Part shown: positions 18,591 through 27,666 of the stretch, piece after piece
How the letters are laid out: each line of letters starts with the position of its first letter
Position numbering within the stretch: the stretch's first letter is position 1
Source: Lachnospiraceae bacterium M18-1
Lineage (GTDB): Bacteria; Bacillota; Clostridia; Lachnospirales; Lachnospiraceae
DNA: 64,000 nt
Assembly: GCA_000403295.2 (NCBI GenBank)
Contig: KE159609.1
Span: forward strand, 1,051,432-1,115,431
Direction: 5' to 3'
Notes under the pieces: model-generated
Told to the model about the DNA's origin: nothing
Database searches by the model: none
What the model saw: the letters and a program-made list of their open reading frames with translations, nothing else
Translations under genes and position numbers: made by a program

Positions 18591-19667
18591 TCAAGATCTA
18601 TCAGTCAATTCGCAAAGCTCATCTGCTGTCTTTTCCGGATACTTGGTTACCAGATCATAAAGGGGACGAATCTCCTCCGGCTCAGCTTCCAGGTCGTCTG
18701 CAATTTTGGAAAGCGGTTTGTTCTTGACACACTTTTTCTGAATCAGAGAGATCCGTTCTGCTAATTTTGCGTTTTTGGCTTCCATCTTGGCAGCTGCAGT
18801 TTCCTTCTTTGCCGCATGAATCTGTTTATGGGCGATGCGCCACACTTCTTTTCTGGCCTCTTCTCTGGCCTCTTCCTGCTTTACGAGCATATCCTCTTCA
18901 TAGCTATATTCTGCAATCAACATATTCGTCACCTCACTGCCCTTACGTGCTAAATAATCTGCCAGGATCCCTTTCTGGATGCATTCATTGACTGCTTTCT
19001 TTACGGAGCCTTTTTCGTTGGAATACTTCCGTACCGTATCAATGAACATGCTGTATTCCCGCAGCACACTGCATTTTGTCAAGATACCATGCGCCTTTTT
19101 AGAATTGATATTGATCACTTTTACCTTCAGCTCCAGTGGATTACCATCCGGTGTGCTGAGGAAAGCATCGGACAAGAACAGTTCGTTTTCCAGCGGATAA
19201 TTATCCACACCATTATAAAAGGTATAAAATTCCGGGGTGGGAATGCTGACCAGACTGGTCTGATAACGTGCTCTTTTATCAACCAGCTGCTCATAAGCCC
19301 TTCCCGCATACATAAGACAACGCAGCGGCATGTTTTTATTGATAGTCGACTGGTGCTCCCCGAAAACAAGCATTTTCCCATCCGCTTCAAAGGATATGTC
19401 ATTCTTAAAATTTTTATACAGGATATTCTCCACTCTGACCTTACGGATCATCTTCTCGCTTTTGTAATCGGTATCATGCAAAGCGTTATAAAGGCTGAGC
19501 AGATTTTTTTCCGCTGTTTCGTCTTCATAAAAAAGGTCTACAAAGACGCTGTTCTTGTACTCGCGGTTTTCTTTTTCCACCGTCTCAGCAGCAGATGGCT
19601 CTTCCTGTTCCGCAGCTGTGACATTGCCGCCGCACATTTCCGTTGTTTCCGTGTTCTTTGATTTCAT
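18591..19667 (-). CDS. Rpn-family recombination-promoting nuclease / transposase-like protein
   Basis: This 358-residue protein starts at ATG 19667 behind GGGAGG. Features such as VFVDLFYEDETAEKN near residue 37, SFEADGKMLVFGEHQS and LRCLMYAGRAYEQL match the Rpn (PD-(D/E)XK) family found in many copies in Clostridia. The Asp and Glu of DGKMLVFGEHQ would be nuclease-core residues. The C-terminal third (from about residue 265) is a charged coiled coil (EEAREEARKEV, AAAKMEAKNAKLAE). Rpn proteins are DNA endonucleases linked to recombination and to phage defence. The gene stands alone between the two pel regions and may mark a rearrangement point. Confidence 0.75.
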   Translation of the reverse strand: MKSKNTETTEMCGGNVTAAEQEEPSAAETVEKENREYKNSVFVDLFYEDETAEKNLLSLYNALHDTDYKSEKMIRKVRVENILYKNFKNDISFEADGKMLVFGEHQSTINKNMPLRCLMYAGRAYEQLVDKRARYQTSLVSIPTPEFYTFYNGVDNYPLENELFLSDAFLSTPDGNPLELKVKVININSKKAHGILTKCSVLREYSMFIDTVRKYSNEKGSVKKAVNECIQKGILADYLARKGSEVTNMLIAEYSYEEDMLVKQEEAREEARKEVWRIAHKQIHAAKKETAAAKMEAKNAKLAERISLIQKKCVKNKPLSKIADDLEAEPEEIRPLYDLVTKYPEKTADELCELTDRS

Positions 19668-19979
19668 AGAAAACCTCCCTGTTCTGTTATGTGTCAGGAG
19701 ATTTCCCGTTGACCTGTCAGAAAAACTCCTGCTTATGTGGATAAAAGCACGGATTTTCTGAAAGGCAGGATACGGAGATCCTTGTTATAGATGTGCATAG
19801 TACATAGCTTTATCAACCTCAAAGAAAACGGAAAATATTGATGTACTAAGTCCGGATATATCGGAATCAGACGTCCCGATATAGTGAAACTTTAGAAAAT
19901 ATGCTTTTTTCCATTTTAGCATACCAAGGTGGGGAGTACAAGAAAAATTTAAAGTGACCATTGGAGTATACCCAAGGGC

Positions 19980-20129
19980 GGTTACTGTTCACACCCTCAC
20001 CGGGTACTCACAGTAACGGCATCCAGCCCATTGAAAAGTCGCCTCTCGGCGAGGAGCTGGATGCCCGCCCCATCACTGAATTGGCCGGATGCCGTGCAGC
20101 AAGTGCACGACACCGTGTGAACAGTAACC
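19980..20129. repeat. 150-bp structured palindromic repeat with 15-bp terminal inverted arms
   Basis: Perfect terminal arms lie at 19980-19994 (GGTTACTGTTCACAC) and 20115-20129 (its exact reverse complement). Inside are GTTACTG (19981-19987) with CAGTAAC (20011-20017), GGCATCCAGC (20018-20027) with GCTGGATGCC (20056-20065) enclosing a TCGCC/GGCGA stem, and a GTGCA/TGCAC stem, so the transcript or single strand would fold as a branched structure. No flanking target duplication is visible. Its left 37 bp recur in inverse orientation at 43057 and 46075. Confidence 0.8.
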
Positions 20130-20168
20130 CAATACCTGCTAAAAAGTCCTTTTAGAGTAAGGTAGGCA

Positions 20169-20197
20169 TTGAAAAAATATGCAGATTATGATAATAT
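20169..20197 (+). promoter_or_regulatory. Promoter candidate for pel cluster B
   Basis: TTGAAA (20169-20174) and TAATAT (20192-20197) are separated by exactly 17 bp. The predicted start near 20204 gives a leader of about 110 nt before the pelD start, containing the terminator-like hairpin at 20233-20266. Confidence 0.5.
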
Positions 20198-20232
20198 TTA
20201 CTCAGTAAAAGGATTGAGCCAAAGTTCGGCCA

Positions 20233-20266
20233 GGGCATACTTTTTATTTAGAAAGGTGCCCTTTTT
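20233..20266 (+). terminator. Leader terminator / attenuator upstream of pelD copy B
   Basis: GGGCATACTTT pairs with AAAGGTGCCC (one extra base in the left arm) and is followed at once by TTTTT. It sits about 45 nt before the pelD start and downstream of the candidate promoter, so it could halt transcription of the operon unless antiterminated. GCC AAAGTTC GGC just upstream could form a small competing hairpin. Confidence 0.5.
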
Positions 20267-20312
20267 GTGTATACTCCTGAGAGAAAAAATTATAAAGAAA
20301 ATGGTGGACAGG

Positions 20313-22496
20313 ATGGTTGTATTATTGATAGGCGGCGGCAGTGTGCTGATGGATGCGGTGATCAGTAAACTGACTAAGAACGGGCATCGCGTATATCTGC
20401 TGACAGGGCAGAAAAACAATCGGTTTTCCTACAAAAAGGTATTTGAAAAATATGATTTTGCCTATGAGAGCGGAAGTATAAAAGACATTTTTGAGAGTAC
20501 CAGACCGGATGCTGTCGTATTTTCGGGGGCGTTTGATACGAATTTTGACTGGCAGGAAGATGCCAGGCAGGAGTCTGTGCGCTATGTGGCGGGAATCGTG
20601 AATATTTTATCTGCATGCAGCGTAGTCAAAGGCTGTAAGTTTATCTATTTTTCTTCCCATGAAGTGTTTGGTGATGTATATATTGATAAGATTACGGAGG
20701 GCGAGCCGGTATCTCCGAAAGGCTTCAAAGCGATGGCTCTGGTCCAGGGAGAGGAGACCTGTGAGAATTTCCGCAGGACACAGGGCATGGATACGCAGAT
20801 CCTCCGCTTTGACCATTTGTATTGGATCCCGGAAAAGGGAAAGGCCGGAGACGACCATTGCTTCCGGATGTGCCTGGAAGCTTTAAAGACAGGGAGGATT
20901 TCGGCAAATGAAAGAAGAGCCTTTTCCATGATCTATCTGAATGATGCCGTGGAGCTGGCTTACAGAGTTATGTGCAGGACCGAACCGGAGCATTCTGTCT
21001 ACAACATTTCCTCTATGAAAACGATCAATGAAAAGCAGCTTGCAGAGATGATAAAAGAACAGATGGGGGCATCTGTCTCAGTAATTGATAATTCGGCAGG
21101 TGCGAACAGCCGTCTGGTCCTGGACGGCAGCAGGTATGAGGCAGAGTTTGACTATGAACTGTTTCATGATTATGAGGATGGAATCAAGCAGATCACCCAA
21201 TATATGATGCGGCACAGCAGCTCTTTCCTTTCCGAGGAAGATGAGGGCGGCGGGCTGGCACTGAAAATCTGGACCCATATCCAGAAGATCTGTAAGGCAC
21301 TGATTCCGTTCGCGGAGGCACTGGCGGTCTTTGCGCTGGCCTATTTCCTGAATGGCAGAGCAGCGGACAGTGCGTTTTTGGCGAAGCTGGATATTTATCT
21401 GCTGTATGTACTTTTGCTTGCGCTTGTGCATGGGCAGCAGCAGGCTGTTTTTTCGGCATTTCTTGCGGTACTCGGTTACTGCGATCAGCAGATGTCAGAC
21501 ATTAGTTTATTTGAAGTGCTTCTGGATTATAATACATATGTGTGGATGGCACAGCTTTTTATTGTTGGGCTGTCAGTGGGCTATATCAAGGATCAGCTGA
21601 GATTTATCAGGGATGAGGGAAGATGCAGGGTCCAATATCTGAACGGACAGCTCAAAGACATTGAAGATATCAATGACAGCAATGTAAAGCTAAAGCATAA
21701 TTTTGAATCACAGGTGGTCAATCACCGGGAAAGCCTTGGGAAGATATACGAGGTTTCTTCTTCTCTGGAACAGTATGGACCGGAAGAGGTACTTTTTTAT
21801 GCGGCCCAGGTGCTGTCCAGACTGATGGACTGCCGGGACGTGGCTGTTTATAATGTGGCAAACAGAGACTACGCGAGACTGTTTTCGGCGACGTCTCCGG
21901 AAGCGAGGCGGCTGGGCAATTCTATAAAGTATACGGGAATGGAGGACCTGTACGCTGAACTGAAAGAGCGCCGGGTCTATATCAACAGGAATATGGATGA
22001 ACAGATGCCGATGATGGCAAGCGCTGTGTATTCGGAGGATGATATGCAGCTGATCATCATGCTCTGGGGGGTTCCGTGGGAACGCATGACACTTGGAGAG
22101 GCGAACCGGCTGACGATTGTAGGATATCTGATCCAGAACGCAGTCGTGCGTGCGAACCGCTACCTAGATGCGCTCAGAAACCAGCGCTATGTGGAGGGCA
22201 CGAGAGTGCTGGAGGAGGAAGCGTTTACCCATCTGGCCAAGGCATTTTTTGATGCGAAGGATAAAGGCTTGACGGAATATATACTGTTGGAGATTGAGAC
22301 CGGCGGACAGAATTACGAGTCTGTGGCAGGTGCGCTTGGTACCGCCATGCGTCAGACAGATTACCTGGGGATCTTCAAAGGAGGCAGGCTGTATGCGCTG
22401 CTGCCCAATACCAATCAGGAGAATGTGGGAGGTATTACAGACCGATTCCGCGAGTTGGGTTATGCGTGCCGGATTGATGAGGAGGCGGTACTATGA
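20313..22496 (+). CDS. pelD: PelD-like regulator with fused SDR domain (copy B)
   Basis: The ATG at 20313 aligns with the copy A start (MVVLLIGG versus MNVLLIGG) and yields 727 residues. The longer in-frame TTG at 20169 falls on the promoter and is not used. Layout matches copy A: SDR domain, membrane segments, coiled coil, GAF-like domain and degenerate GGDEF. RQTD lies at 680-683 in the I-site position and GGDEF reads KGGRL. The SDR segment again reads SPKGFKA where a YxxxK signature would be expected. The stop overlaps pelE by 4 nt. Divergence from copy A is spread over the whole length, with strongest conservation in the coiled-coil/GAF part (HNFESQVVNHRESLGKIYE). Confidence 0.85.
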   Translation: MVVLLIGGGSVLMDAVISKLTKNGHRVYLLTGQKNNRFSYKKVFEKYDFAYESGSIKDIFESTRPDAVVFSGAFDTNFDWQEDARQESVRYVAGIVNILSACSVVKGCKFIYFSSHEVFGDVYIDKITEGEPVSPKGFKAMALVQGEETCENFRRTQGMDTQILRFDHLYWIPEKGKAGDDHCFRMCLEALKTGRISANERRAFSMIYLNDAVELAYRVMCRTEPEHSVYNISSMKTINEKQLAEMIKEQMGASVSVIDNSAGANSRLVLDGSRYEAEFDYELFHDYEDGIKQITQYMMRHSSSFLSEEDEGGGLALKIWTHIQKICKALIPFAEALAVFALAYFLNGRAADSAFLAKLDIYLLYVLLLALVHGQQQAVFSAFLAVLGYCDQQMSDISLFEVLLDYNTYVWMAQLFIVGLSVGYIKDQLRFIRDEGRCRVQYLNGQLKDIEDINDSNVKLKHNFESQVVNHRESLGKIYEVSSSLEQYGPEEVLFYAAQVLSRLMDCRDVAVYNVANRDYARLFSATSPEARRLGNSIKYTGMEDLYAELKERRVYINRNMDEQMPMMASAVYSEDDMQLIIMLWGVPWERMTLGEANRLTIVGYLIQNAVVRANRYLDALRNQRYVEGTRVLEEEAFTHLAKAFFDAKDKGLTEYILLEIETGGQNYESVAGALGTAMRQTDYLGIFKGGRLYALLPNTNQENVGGITDRFRELGYACRIDEEAVL

Positions 22497-23467
22497 CCCT
22501 GGCAAGAGACGAATACATTTTTTTGATGATCCTTGCGGCCAACCTGATCGTGTCAGTCATTTACCTGCTGGCGGGGATCTTGATCGCGGTGCCGCGCCGG
22601 GCCGCGCTTGCGGAGGAGAACCATACGGAGGTCATGTACGATAACAGGAGATCCTATGTGATCCGTTTCATTGAAATGGTTCTGTGCCCGGTCATTGTTC
22701 CGCTGTTTTTCCTGATGGGACATCTGTTTTATCTGTTTGTATTCTGGAGGGACGCAAATCTGACAGATGTGGTTTTTAGTAAAAAGCGAGTAAAAACCAA
22801 TCAAAAAGCGGATGAAGCATCAGAGCGCGATATCATTCCTCTGGAGGAGGCCCTCCTGGTAAATGAGAAAAAGGATCTGCGGTCTGTATTTGTAAATGTG
22901 ATGCGGGAGGATATCAGAAATTCACTGGCCTCCATTACACTTGCACTGGACAGTGAAGATTCGGAGACTTCGCACTATGCGGCTGCAGTCTTATCAGACG
23001 AACTGAATAAATTCCGTTTATTTGTACAAAAGCAGCTCCGGCAGATCCGGGAGAAGGAGAACCAGGATACCGAGAGCGAAGAGTTATTGATAGATTATAT
23101 GGATCATATCCTAAAGCAGCATATTTTTTCAGAGCATGAGCAGCGCAAATTTGTGAATGAGATGGCCGAGACAGGTGAACTGCTCTATGAGAAGGATGCT
23201 TCCAGGATCACACTTGAGAGGTATGAGGCGCTCTGCCTCAGAACATTAGAGCTGAAGGAGTATGGAAACACTGAAAAATGGTGCCTGCGCATGGAAGCAC
23301 AATATCCGGGCGAGCTTTCGACATATACCTGTAAACTGAAGCTTTATTTTGCAAGGCAGGACAGAGAGGCTTTCTTCCAGACTCTGGACACTCTGAAAAA
23401 GTCAGATGTGGTGATCGACCGTGAAACACTGGAACTGATCCGGATCTTCAGCACAAGGAGGCAATAA
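22493..23467 (+). CDS. pelE: PelE-like membrane protein (copy B)
   Basis: This 324-residue paralogue of the protein at 2307-3263 has two N-terminal hydrophobic segments (about 12-34 and 54-82) and a helical, charged remainder. Both copies share VIRFI or LIRFI before the second helix, DSE(D)SE(T/S)(S/A)HYAA, and EQYPDEL/AQYPGEL with TYTCKLKLYF near the end, consistent with TPR-like repeats. Its start overlaps pelD and the next gene begins 2 nt after its stop. The role is PelD partner and synthase assembly, as known for PelE. Confidence 0.75.
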   Translation: MTLARDEYIFLMILAANLIVSVIYLLAGILIAVPRRAALAEENHTEVMYDNRRSYVIRFIEMVLCPVIVPLFFLMGHLFYLFVFWRDANLTDVVFSKKRVKTNQKADEASERDIIPLEEALLVNEKKDLRSVFVNVMREDIRNSLASITLALDSEDSETSHYAAAVLSDELNKFRLFVQKQLRQIREKENQDTESEELLIDYMDHILKQHIFSEHEQRKFVNEMAETGELLYEKDASRITLERYEALCLRTLELKEYGNTEKWCLRMEAQYPGELSTYTCKLKLYFARQDREAFFQTLDTLKKSDVVIDRETLELIRIFSTRRQ

Positions 23468-23469
23468 CG

Positions 23470-25731
23470 ATGTCAATGGCGATACTTACTGGATTGCAGC
23501 TCGCGGGGATCGCGGCGGCGTATTTTATCGCGGTACTGCTGCTGCCGTGGCTGTTCCTGCGTAAATGGCTTGCCGGCTTCGGCAGTGTGTCCGTGAGGTT
23601 CATGATATATTTTCTGGCCGGAAATTTTTATATCATCAATCTAGTGTACCTGCTTCAGTTTTTACATATCTCTTGCCGGCTGACATTGTTCCTCGGAACG
23701 GCAGCTCCGTTTACAGCGGCAGCAGTCCGCAGATACAGAGGCTCTTTTCTGCAGCTTCTGGAAAAGAGGCTGGGACAGATCATGCTTGTCCTGGGAGGGG
23801 AAACAGGAAGAAAGACGCTGCTTCTCCGTATGAGAAAAAGACGGAGAAGATTTTTTGGAGCGATCGGCAAAAAGAGCAGAGAATGGTTCAAGAGATGCGG
23901 CCTGGAAATGCTGCTGATATCCGGCCTGACTGTGCTCCTGGTGTATATGTACGGAAGCAATGCCGTCAATGTCTATGGCTATGGCGCCTCGGATATTGCG
24001 GTGCACAATTATTGGATCAATGAAATGGGGCATAACAATATCTTCGCGGGCGGCGTGTATCCGTTCGGGATGCATTGTCTGCTGTATTATCTGCACGGAA
24101 TATTCGGGATACATACAAACGTGCTGCTCAGGCTTTTTTATGTGGTGCAGACAGTTATGGCTCATATGATGCTGCTGGCGTTTCTGCGGAATGTGTGCAA
24201 GTCACGGTATGCTCCGTATATCGGGGTCATCATATATATCGTATCGAACAGATTATATTACTATACCTATATCCGGTATTATGCGACCCTGCCCCAGGAG
24301 ATGGGAATGATCTTTATCCTCCCGGCCGCGTATTTTGCAATCGCGTTTTTGCAGGAAAAGAATCCGGTATTCAGGCGTGCGCTTCCTGATGCGGGAGTAA
24401 CGGCAGATCATCCGGCAGGCGGACCGGATGCCGGAAAAGCAAAAAAAACAAAAAGGCGGGAAGAGACTGTGACGGCCGCAGGGATATACCTGACCATGTT
24501 TGCTGTCAGTGTTTCCCTGACTCTGGCGATCCACTTTTATGATACGTTTATCGCCGGTCTGTTCTGTATTGCGATCGGGGTCGGATTTTGTTTTCGGGTT
24601 TTTCGGTGGCAGTATTTGAAACGGATCGTGGCGGCGGGAATTGCTGGGCTTTTTATGGCTATACTGCCTATGGGGATTGCATTTCTTTTCGGGACGCCTT
24701 TGCAGGAATCTCTGAATTGGGGCATGACCCAGTGGGAAGCTTCTACATCGTCGCATACCCAGGCAGGCACTGCGGAAGAGGGACTCAGCGCACTTGAGAC
24801 CATTCTTGACAGGCTGGAATATTATGTAGTGTATGATATAAAGACCGGACAGGTGATCCTGGTCAGTATCGGTATCCTTTTGGGAATGGGGCTTTTGGGG
24901 TACCTGTTTCGAAAAGCAGAATATGGTGCTGTTCTGGTATCGGTCGGAACTTACATGGCGATCATGGCAGTCCTGCAGGCTTCACTGGAATTTGGAATCG
25001 TGCAGATCCTGGATGTGTCCCGTTATTCTGTATATCTGGGATATGGAATCCCGGCAGTCTGGGGACTTTGTGTGGATTCTTTATTATATGTACTGTTCAG
25101 GAAGGGAAAGCTCCTCAATTTCTGTTCCTTTGCGGTTTTGACGGGAGCTTGTGTCATGACGGCGAAAGAGGGGCTGAGAAGTCCGATCTTTATAAATGCA
25201 TATGAGACAAATGGCTCTGTCATCTGCCTGAATAATATCATACGAGAGAATAAAGAGGAGGCCTGGACGATCTGCTCTGCCAATGATGAACGTCAGATGA
25301 TCGGCGACTATAAACAGGGATATCACTATGAGCTGATCAAGTTTTTAAGAAATATGCGTTCTCTTGATGAAGATACTTCAATTAAGATACCGACATCCAC
25401 AGTTTACTTTTTTGTCGAAAAGATCCCGGTATTGTACCGCGATTATATGACATTGGAAAAACCGGACAGGGAAGTATCGCAGGAGGGAGCAAGGAAGCCG
25501 CTCTCGGATAAGCCGGGGATCCAGCCGTACCTGGAAGAGGACAGATGGATCACAATGTCCCATATGTACTATTGGGCACAGGCTTTTAAAGAACTTTATC
25601 CGAATGAGATGGAGGTCTATTACGAGTCGGATGATTTCGTGTGCTATCGTGTAAGGCAGAATGAATACAGCCTGTATAATTTTGCGATCGATTACGGATA
25701 TAACGGATATGATAAGATGAAGAAGGATTAG
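23470..25731 (+). CDS. Large multispanning membrane protein, GT-C-like (pel-associated, copy B)
   Basis: This 753-residue homologue of the protein at 8282-10651 is embedded between pelE and the DUF2194 gene, which ties it functionally to Pel-type synthesis. AAGGAGG precedes the ATG. The first extracytoplasmic loop reads YGYGASDIAVHNYWI, then NIFAGGVYPFGMHC. About 11-13 helices are predicted, with a basic loop near 90-140 and a Lys/Arg-rich insertion near 300-335. The C-terminal soluble part keeps YFFVEKIPVLY, VYYESDDFVCYRVRQN and similar blocks found in copy A. A GT-C fold transferring sugar or another group from a lipid carrier is inferred. The function has not been established from sequence. 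Confidence 0.6.
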   Translation: MSMAILTGLQLAGIAAAYFIAVLLLPWLFLRKWLAGFGSVSVRFMIYFLAGNFYIINLVYLLQFLHISCRLTLFLGTAAPFTAAAVRRYRGSFLQLLEKRLGQIMLVLGGETGRKTLLLRMRKRRRRFFGAIGKKSREWFKRCGLEMLLISGLTVLLVYMYGSNAVNVYGYGASDIAVHNYWINEMGHNNIFAGGVYPFGMHCLLYYLHGIFGIHTNVLLRLFYVVQTVMAHMMLLAFLRNVCKSRYAPYIGVIIYIVSNRLYYYTYIRYYATLPQEMGMIFILPAAYFAIAFLQEKNPVFRRALPDAGVTADHPAGGPDAGKAKKTKRREETVTAAGIYLTMFAVSVSLTLAIHFYDTFIAGLFCIAIGVGFCFRVFRWQYLKRIVAAGIAGLFMAILPMGIAFLFGTPLQESLNWGMTQWEASTSSHTQAGTAEEGLSALETILDRLEYYVVYDIKTGQVILVSIGILLGMGLLGYLFRKAEYGAVLVSVGTYMAIMAVLQASLEFGIVQILDVSRYSVYLGYGIPAVWGLCVDSLLYVLFRKGKLLNFCSFAVLTGACVMTAKEGLRSPIFINAYETNGSVICLNNIIRENKEEAWTICSANDERQMIGDYKQGYHYELIKFLRNMRSLDEDTSIKIPTSTVYFFVEKIPVLYRDYMTLEKPDREVSQEGARKPLSDKPGIQPYLEEDRWITMSHMYYWAQAFKELYPNEMEVYYESDDFVCYRVRQNEYSLYNFAIDYGYNGYDKMKKD

Positions 25732-25742
25732 GAGAAGGGAAT

Positions 25743-27626
25743 ATGGTATCGCGCCGGAATTTTTTCATAATTACAATACTGATGTCGGTTATATTCTTCC
25801 TGTGCATGTTTATCAATGAACTAAAGGACTGGTCTAATGATTATGAAGTGAATGCTTTTGTCACAGGAACGGCAGAAAACTATCCGTCCAAAGTCAGCAT
25901 GTATATACCGGACAGCCAGAAGGATGGCAGGGAGTCCGTACAGAAAAAGGCGGAAACCGGGGCCGGGGATGAGATGTCTTACGTTCCCCGCGGCAGAGTG
26001 GTGTGCATCGGCGATCCAAAAGGAGAGCTTCGTGAGGCGGCGGAGAAATGGGCTTTGTATACGAAGCGTGATATTGGCGGGTATGATTCACTTACATCGT
26101 ATGATAAGGCAGAGCAGGATATGGGGCTTCCGGAGATGCTGGTGATTGATTCAGAGTATATAGACTGGGACCAAAGGGAAGAAGCAGAGTTGCTGACGGA
26201 GTGTGTGACACAGGGAATCCACCTGATCTTTGCAACGCTTCCTGAGCCGTCTGTGATAAAAAGGAATGCGCAGATCCGGGAACTGCTCGGTATCAGAGAG
26301 GTGGAGCAGGACGAGACCACAGCGGCGGGGATTCATCTGTACAGCGGTTTCCTGCTGGGTGGTGAGATGGTCTATAAAGCAGAGGAAGAAGAGGATGAGA
26401 AGTATCAGGATATGGAACTGACATTTCCATGGTATTCTCTGGCTTCCGGAACCAAGGTCTATATGAAAGGCATTCCGGAAGATGAGGAAGTGGAGAAAGA
26501 AGACTATCCTGTCCTGATCTGGCGAAAGAGCTTTGGATCGGCGTATGTATTTGCCGTGAACGGCGGATATATGCAGGGAATTCCGGCGCTTGGACTTCTG
26601 TCAGCTATGTCATCCGAGATGTATCCTTACGAGATCTATCCGGTTATAAACGCACAGAATATCGTATTGGCCGGGTATCCTGGCGTGGCGGATGAGAATA
26701 GGGCAGAGATGGATAAGTACTACGGACGCTCTATAAAGTACCTGTTCCAGGAAAATATATGGCCGTCGATCGACACAACGCTTCAGGATCATCAGATCGG
26801 ACTGACCTGTATGGCGGCGCCGCAGTATGACTATTCGGACCAGAAGCTTCCGGATCCAGAACAGTTCAGATATTATATGAAGGTCCTGCACGAAAGATCA
26901 GCGGAATTGGGGCTGTACGGACGGAATATGTCCGATACGCCTATGGATGAGAAGCTAAGTGAAGACCAGAAATTTATAAAAGAAACGGCTGATGACTATC
27001 AATTTGCATCCTTTTATGCAGGTGACATGGACGAGGAGCAGACAGAGGCTGCCCTGGGGGAGGACGTACTGTCGTCGGTGAGGACTGTGGTTCGGGACTA
27101 TGATGAAGAAGACATCGAACTGATCAGATATATGACAGATCATATTACAGAGCAGAGGGCTGTGGTCAATGGACCGGAATATTCCTATTCAAAGGATTTT
27201 AGGATGAGAAGTGCGGCAACCGCGCTGGGCTATTACACCCTGTGCTGTGATATGGGGCGCATTGCGTATCCGGAAAATGCTAAGGATACGTGGGATGAGC
27301 TGGCTACGGAATTTGTAAAAAATGTGGATGCATACGCACAGGCATTTCAGGGATTTGCAGGGGCGACAGCGGCACAATGTGATGTAAAGATCCGCAGCTT
27401 CCTGGCATTGGACTATACGGAAAGACGGACCGAAAATGAAGTCCGCCTCCAGATCAGCGGAACAGAAGGACCGGCATGGTTTGTTTTCAGAACCTACAAA
27501 AGCGGTATAGAAGAAGTGGAAGGCGGAGATTTTGAGGAGCTGGAAGACGGTGCTTATCTGATCGAAGCAAAAAGAAATGATCTTACGATCCTGCTCAAAC
27601 CGGTCGATGAGAGATTTTATTATTAG
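25743..27626 (+). CDS. DUF2194-type PelA-like protein (copy B)
   Basis: This 627-residue protein has an N-terminal signal anchor (about 6-25) and an extracytoplasmic body. It shares the whole layout with the copy A protein. A Rossmann-like N-terminal part carries VVCIGDPKGELREAAEKWAL. The glycine block GFLLGGEMVYKA, a metal-site-like PQYDYSD, FRMRSAATALGY and IRSFLALDYTERR follow. As in copy A, no TxDD or HxxxH pair characteristic of NodB-type deacetylases is evident. It follows the GT-C-like gene by 11 nt and precedes pelF by 40 nt. Polymer processing outside the membrane is the likely role. Confidence 0.7.
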   Translation: MVSRRNFFIITILMSVIFFLCMFINELKDWSNDYEVNAFVTGTAENYPSKVSMYIPDSQKDGRESVQKKAETGAGDEMSYVPRGRVVCIGDPKGELREAAEKWALYTKRDIGGYDSLTSYDKAEQDMGLPEMLVIDSEYIDWDQREEAELLTECVTQGIHLIFATLPEPSVIKRNAQIRELLGIREVEQDETTAAGIHLYSGFLLGGEMVYKAEEEEDEKYQDMELTFPWYSLASGTKVYMKGIPEDEEVEKEDYPVLIWRKSFGSAYVFAVNGGYMQGIPALGLLSAMSSEMYPYEIYPVINAQNIVLAGYPGVADENRAEMDKYYGRSIKYLFQENIWPSIDTTLQDHQIGLTCMAAPQYDYSDQKLPDPEQFRYYMKVLHERSAELGLYGRNMSDTPMDEKLSEDQKFIKETADDYQFASFYAGDMDEEQTEAALGEDVLSSVRTVVRDYDEEDIELIRYMTDHITEQRAVVNGPEYSYSKDFRMRSAATALGYYTLCCDMGRIAYPENAKDTWDELATEFVKNVDAYAQAFQGFAGATAAQCDVKIRSFLALDYTERRTENEVRLQISGTEGPAWFVFRTYKSGIEEVEGGDFEELEDGAYLIEAKRNDLTILLKPVDERFYY

Positions 27627-27666
27627 TTTGTTTGGGGTATATTAGCCTTCTGAAAGGAGTTATCAG

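Larger units (their letters stand above)
19668..20312. other. Intergenic region between Rpn gene and pel cluster B
   Basis: This 645-bp stretch has no convincing gene. From left to right it holds the upstream region of the Rpn gene, a small palindrome (ATATCGG/CCGATAT near 19858-19882), the 150-bp structured repeat at 19980-20129, a promoter at 20169-20197 and a leader with an attenuator-like terminator at 20233-20266. Confidence 0.7.

Noticed and set aside
20204..20300. c-di-GMP (GEMM-type) riboswitch in the leader of pel cluster B
   Set aside because: The conserved core sequences of that class (such as GGCAAACC and ACGCAAAGC) are not present, so only an attenuator-like terminator is supported.
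20169..20312. Longer PelD start at TTG 20169 adding 48 residues
   Set aside because: The TTG is part of a good promoter -35 box, the added residues cover a terminator hairpin, and copy A begins at the position equivalent to 20313.
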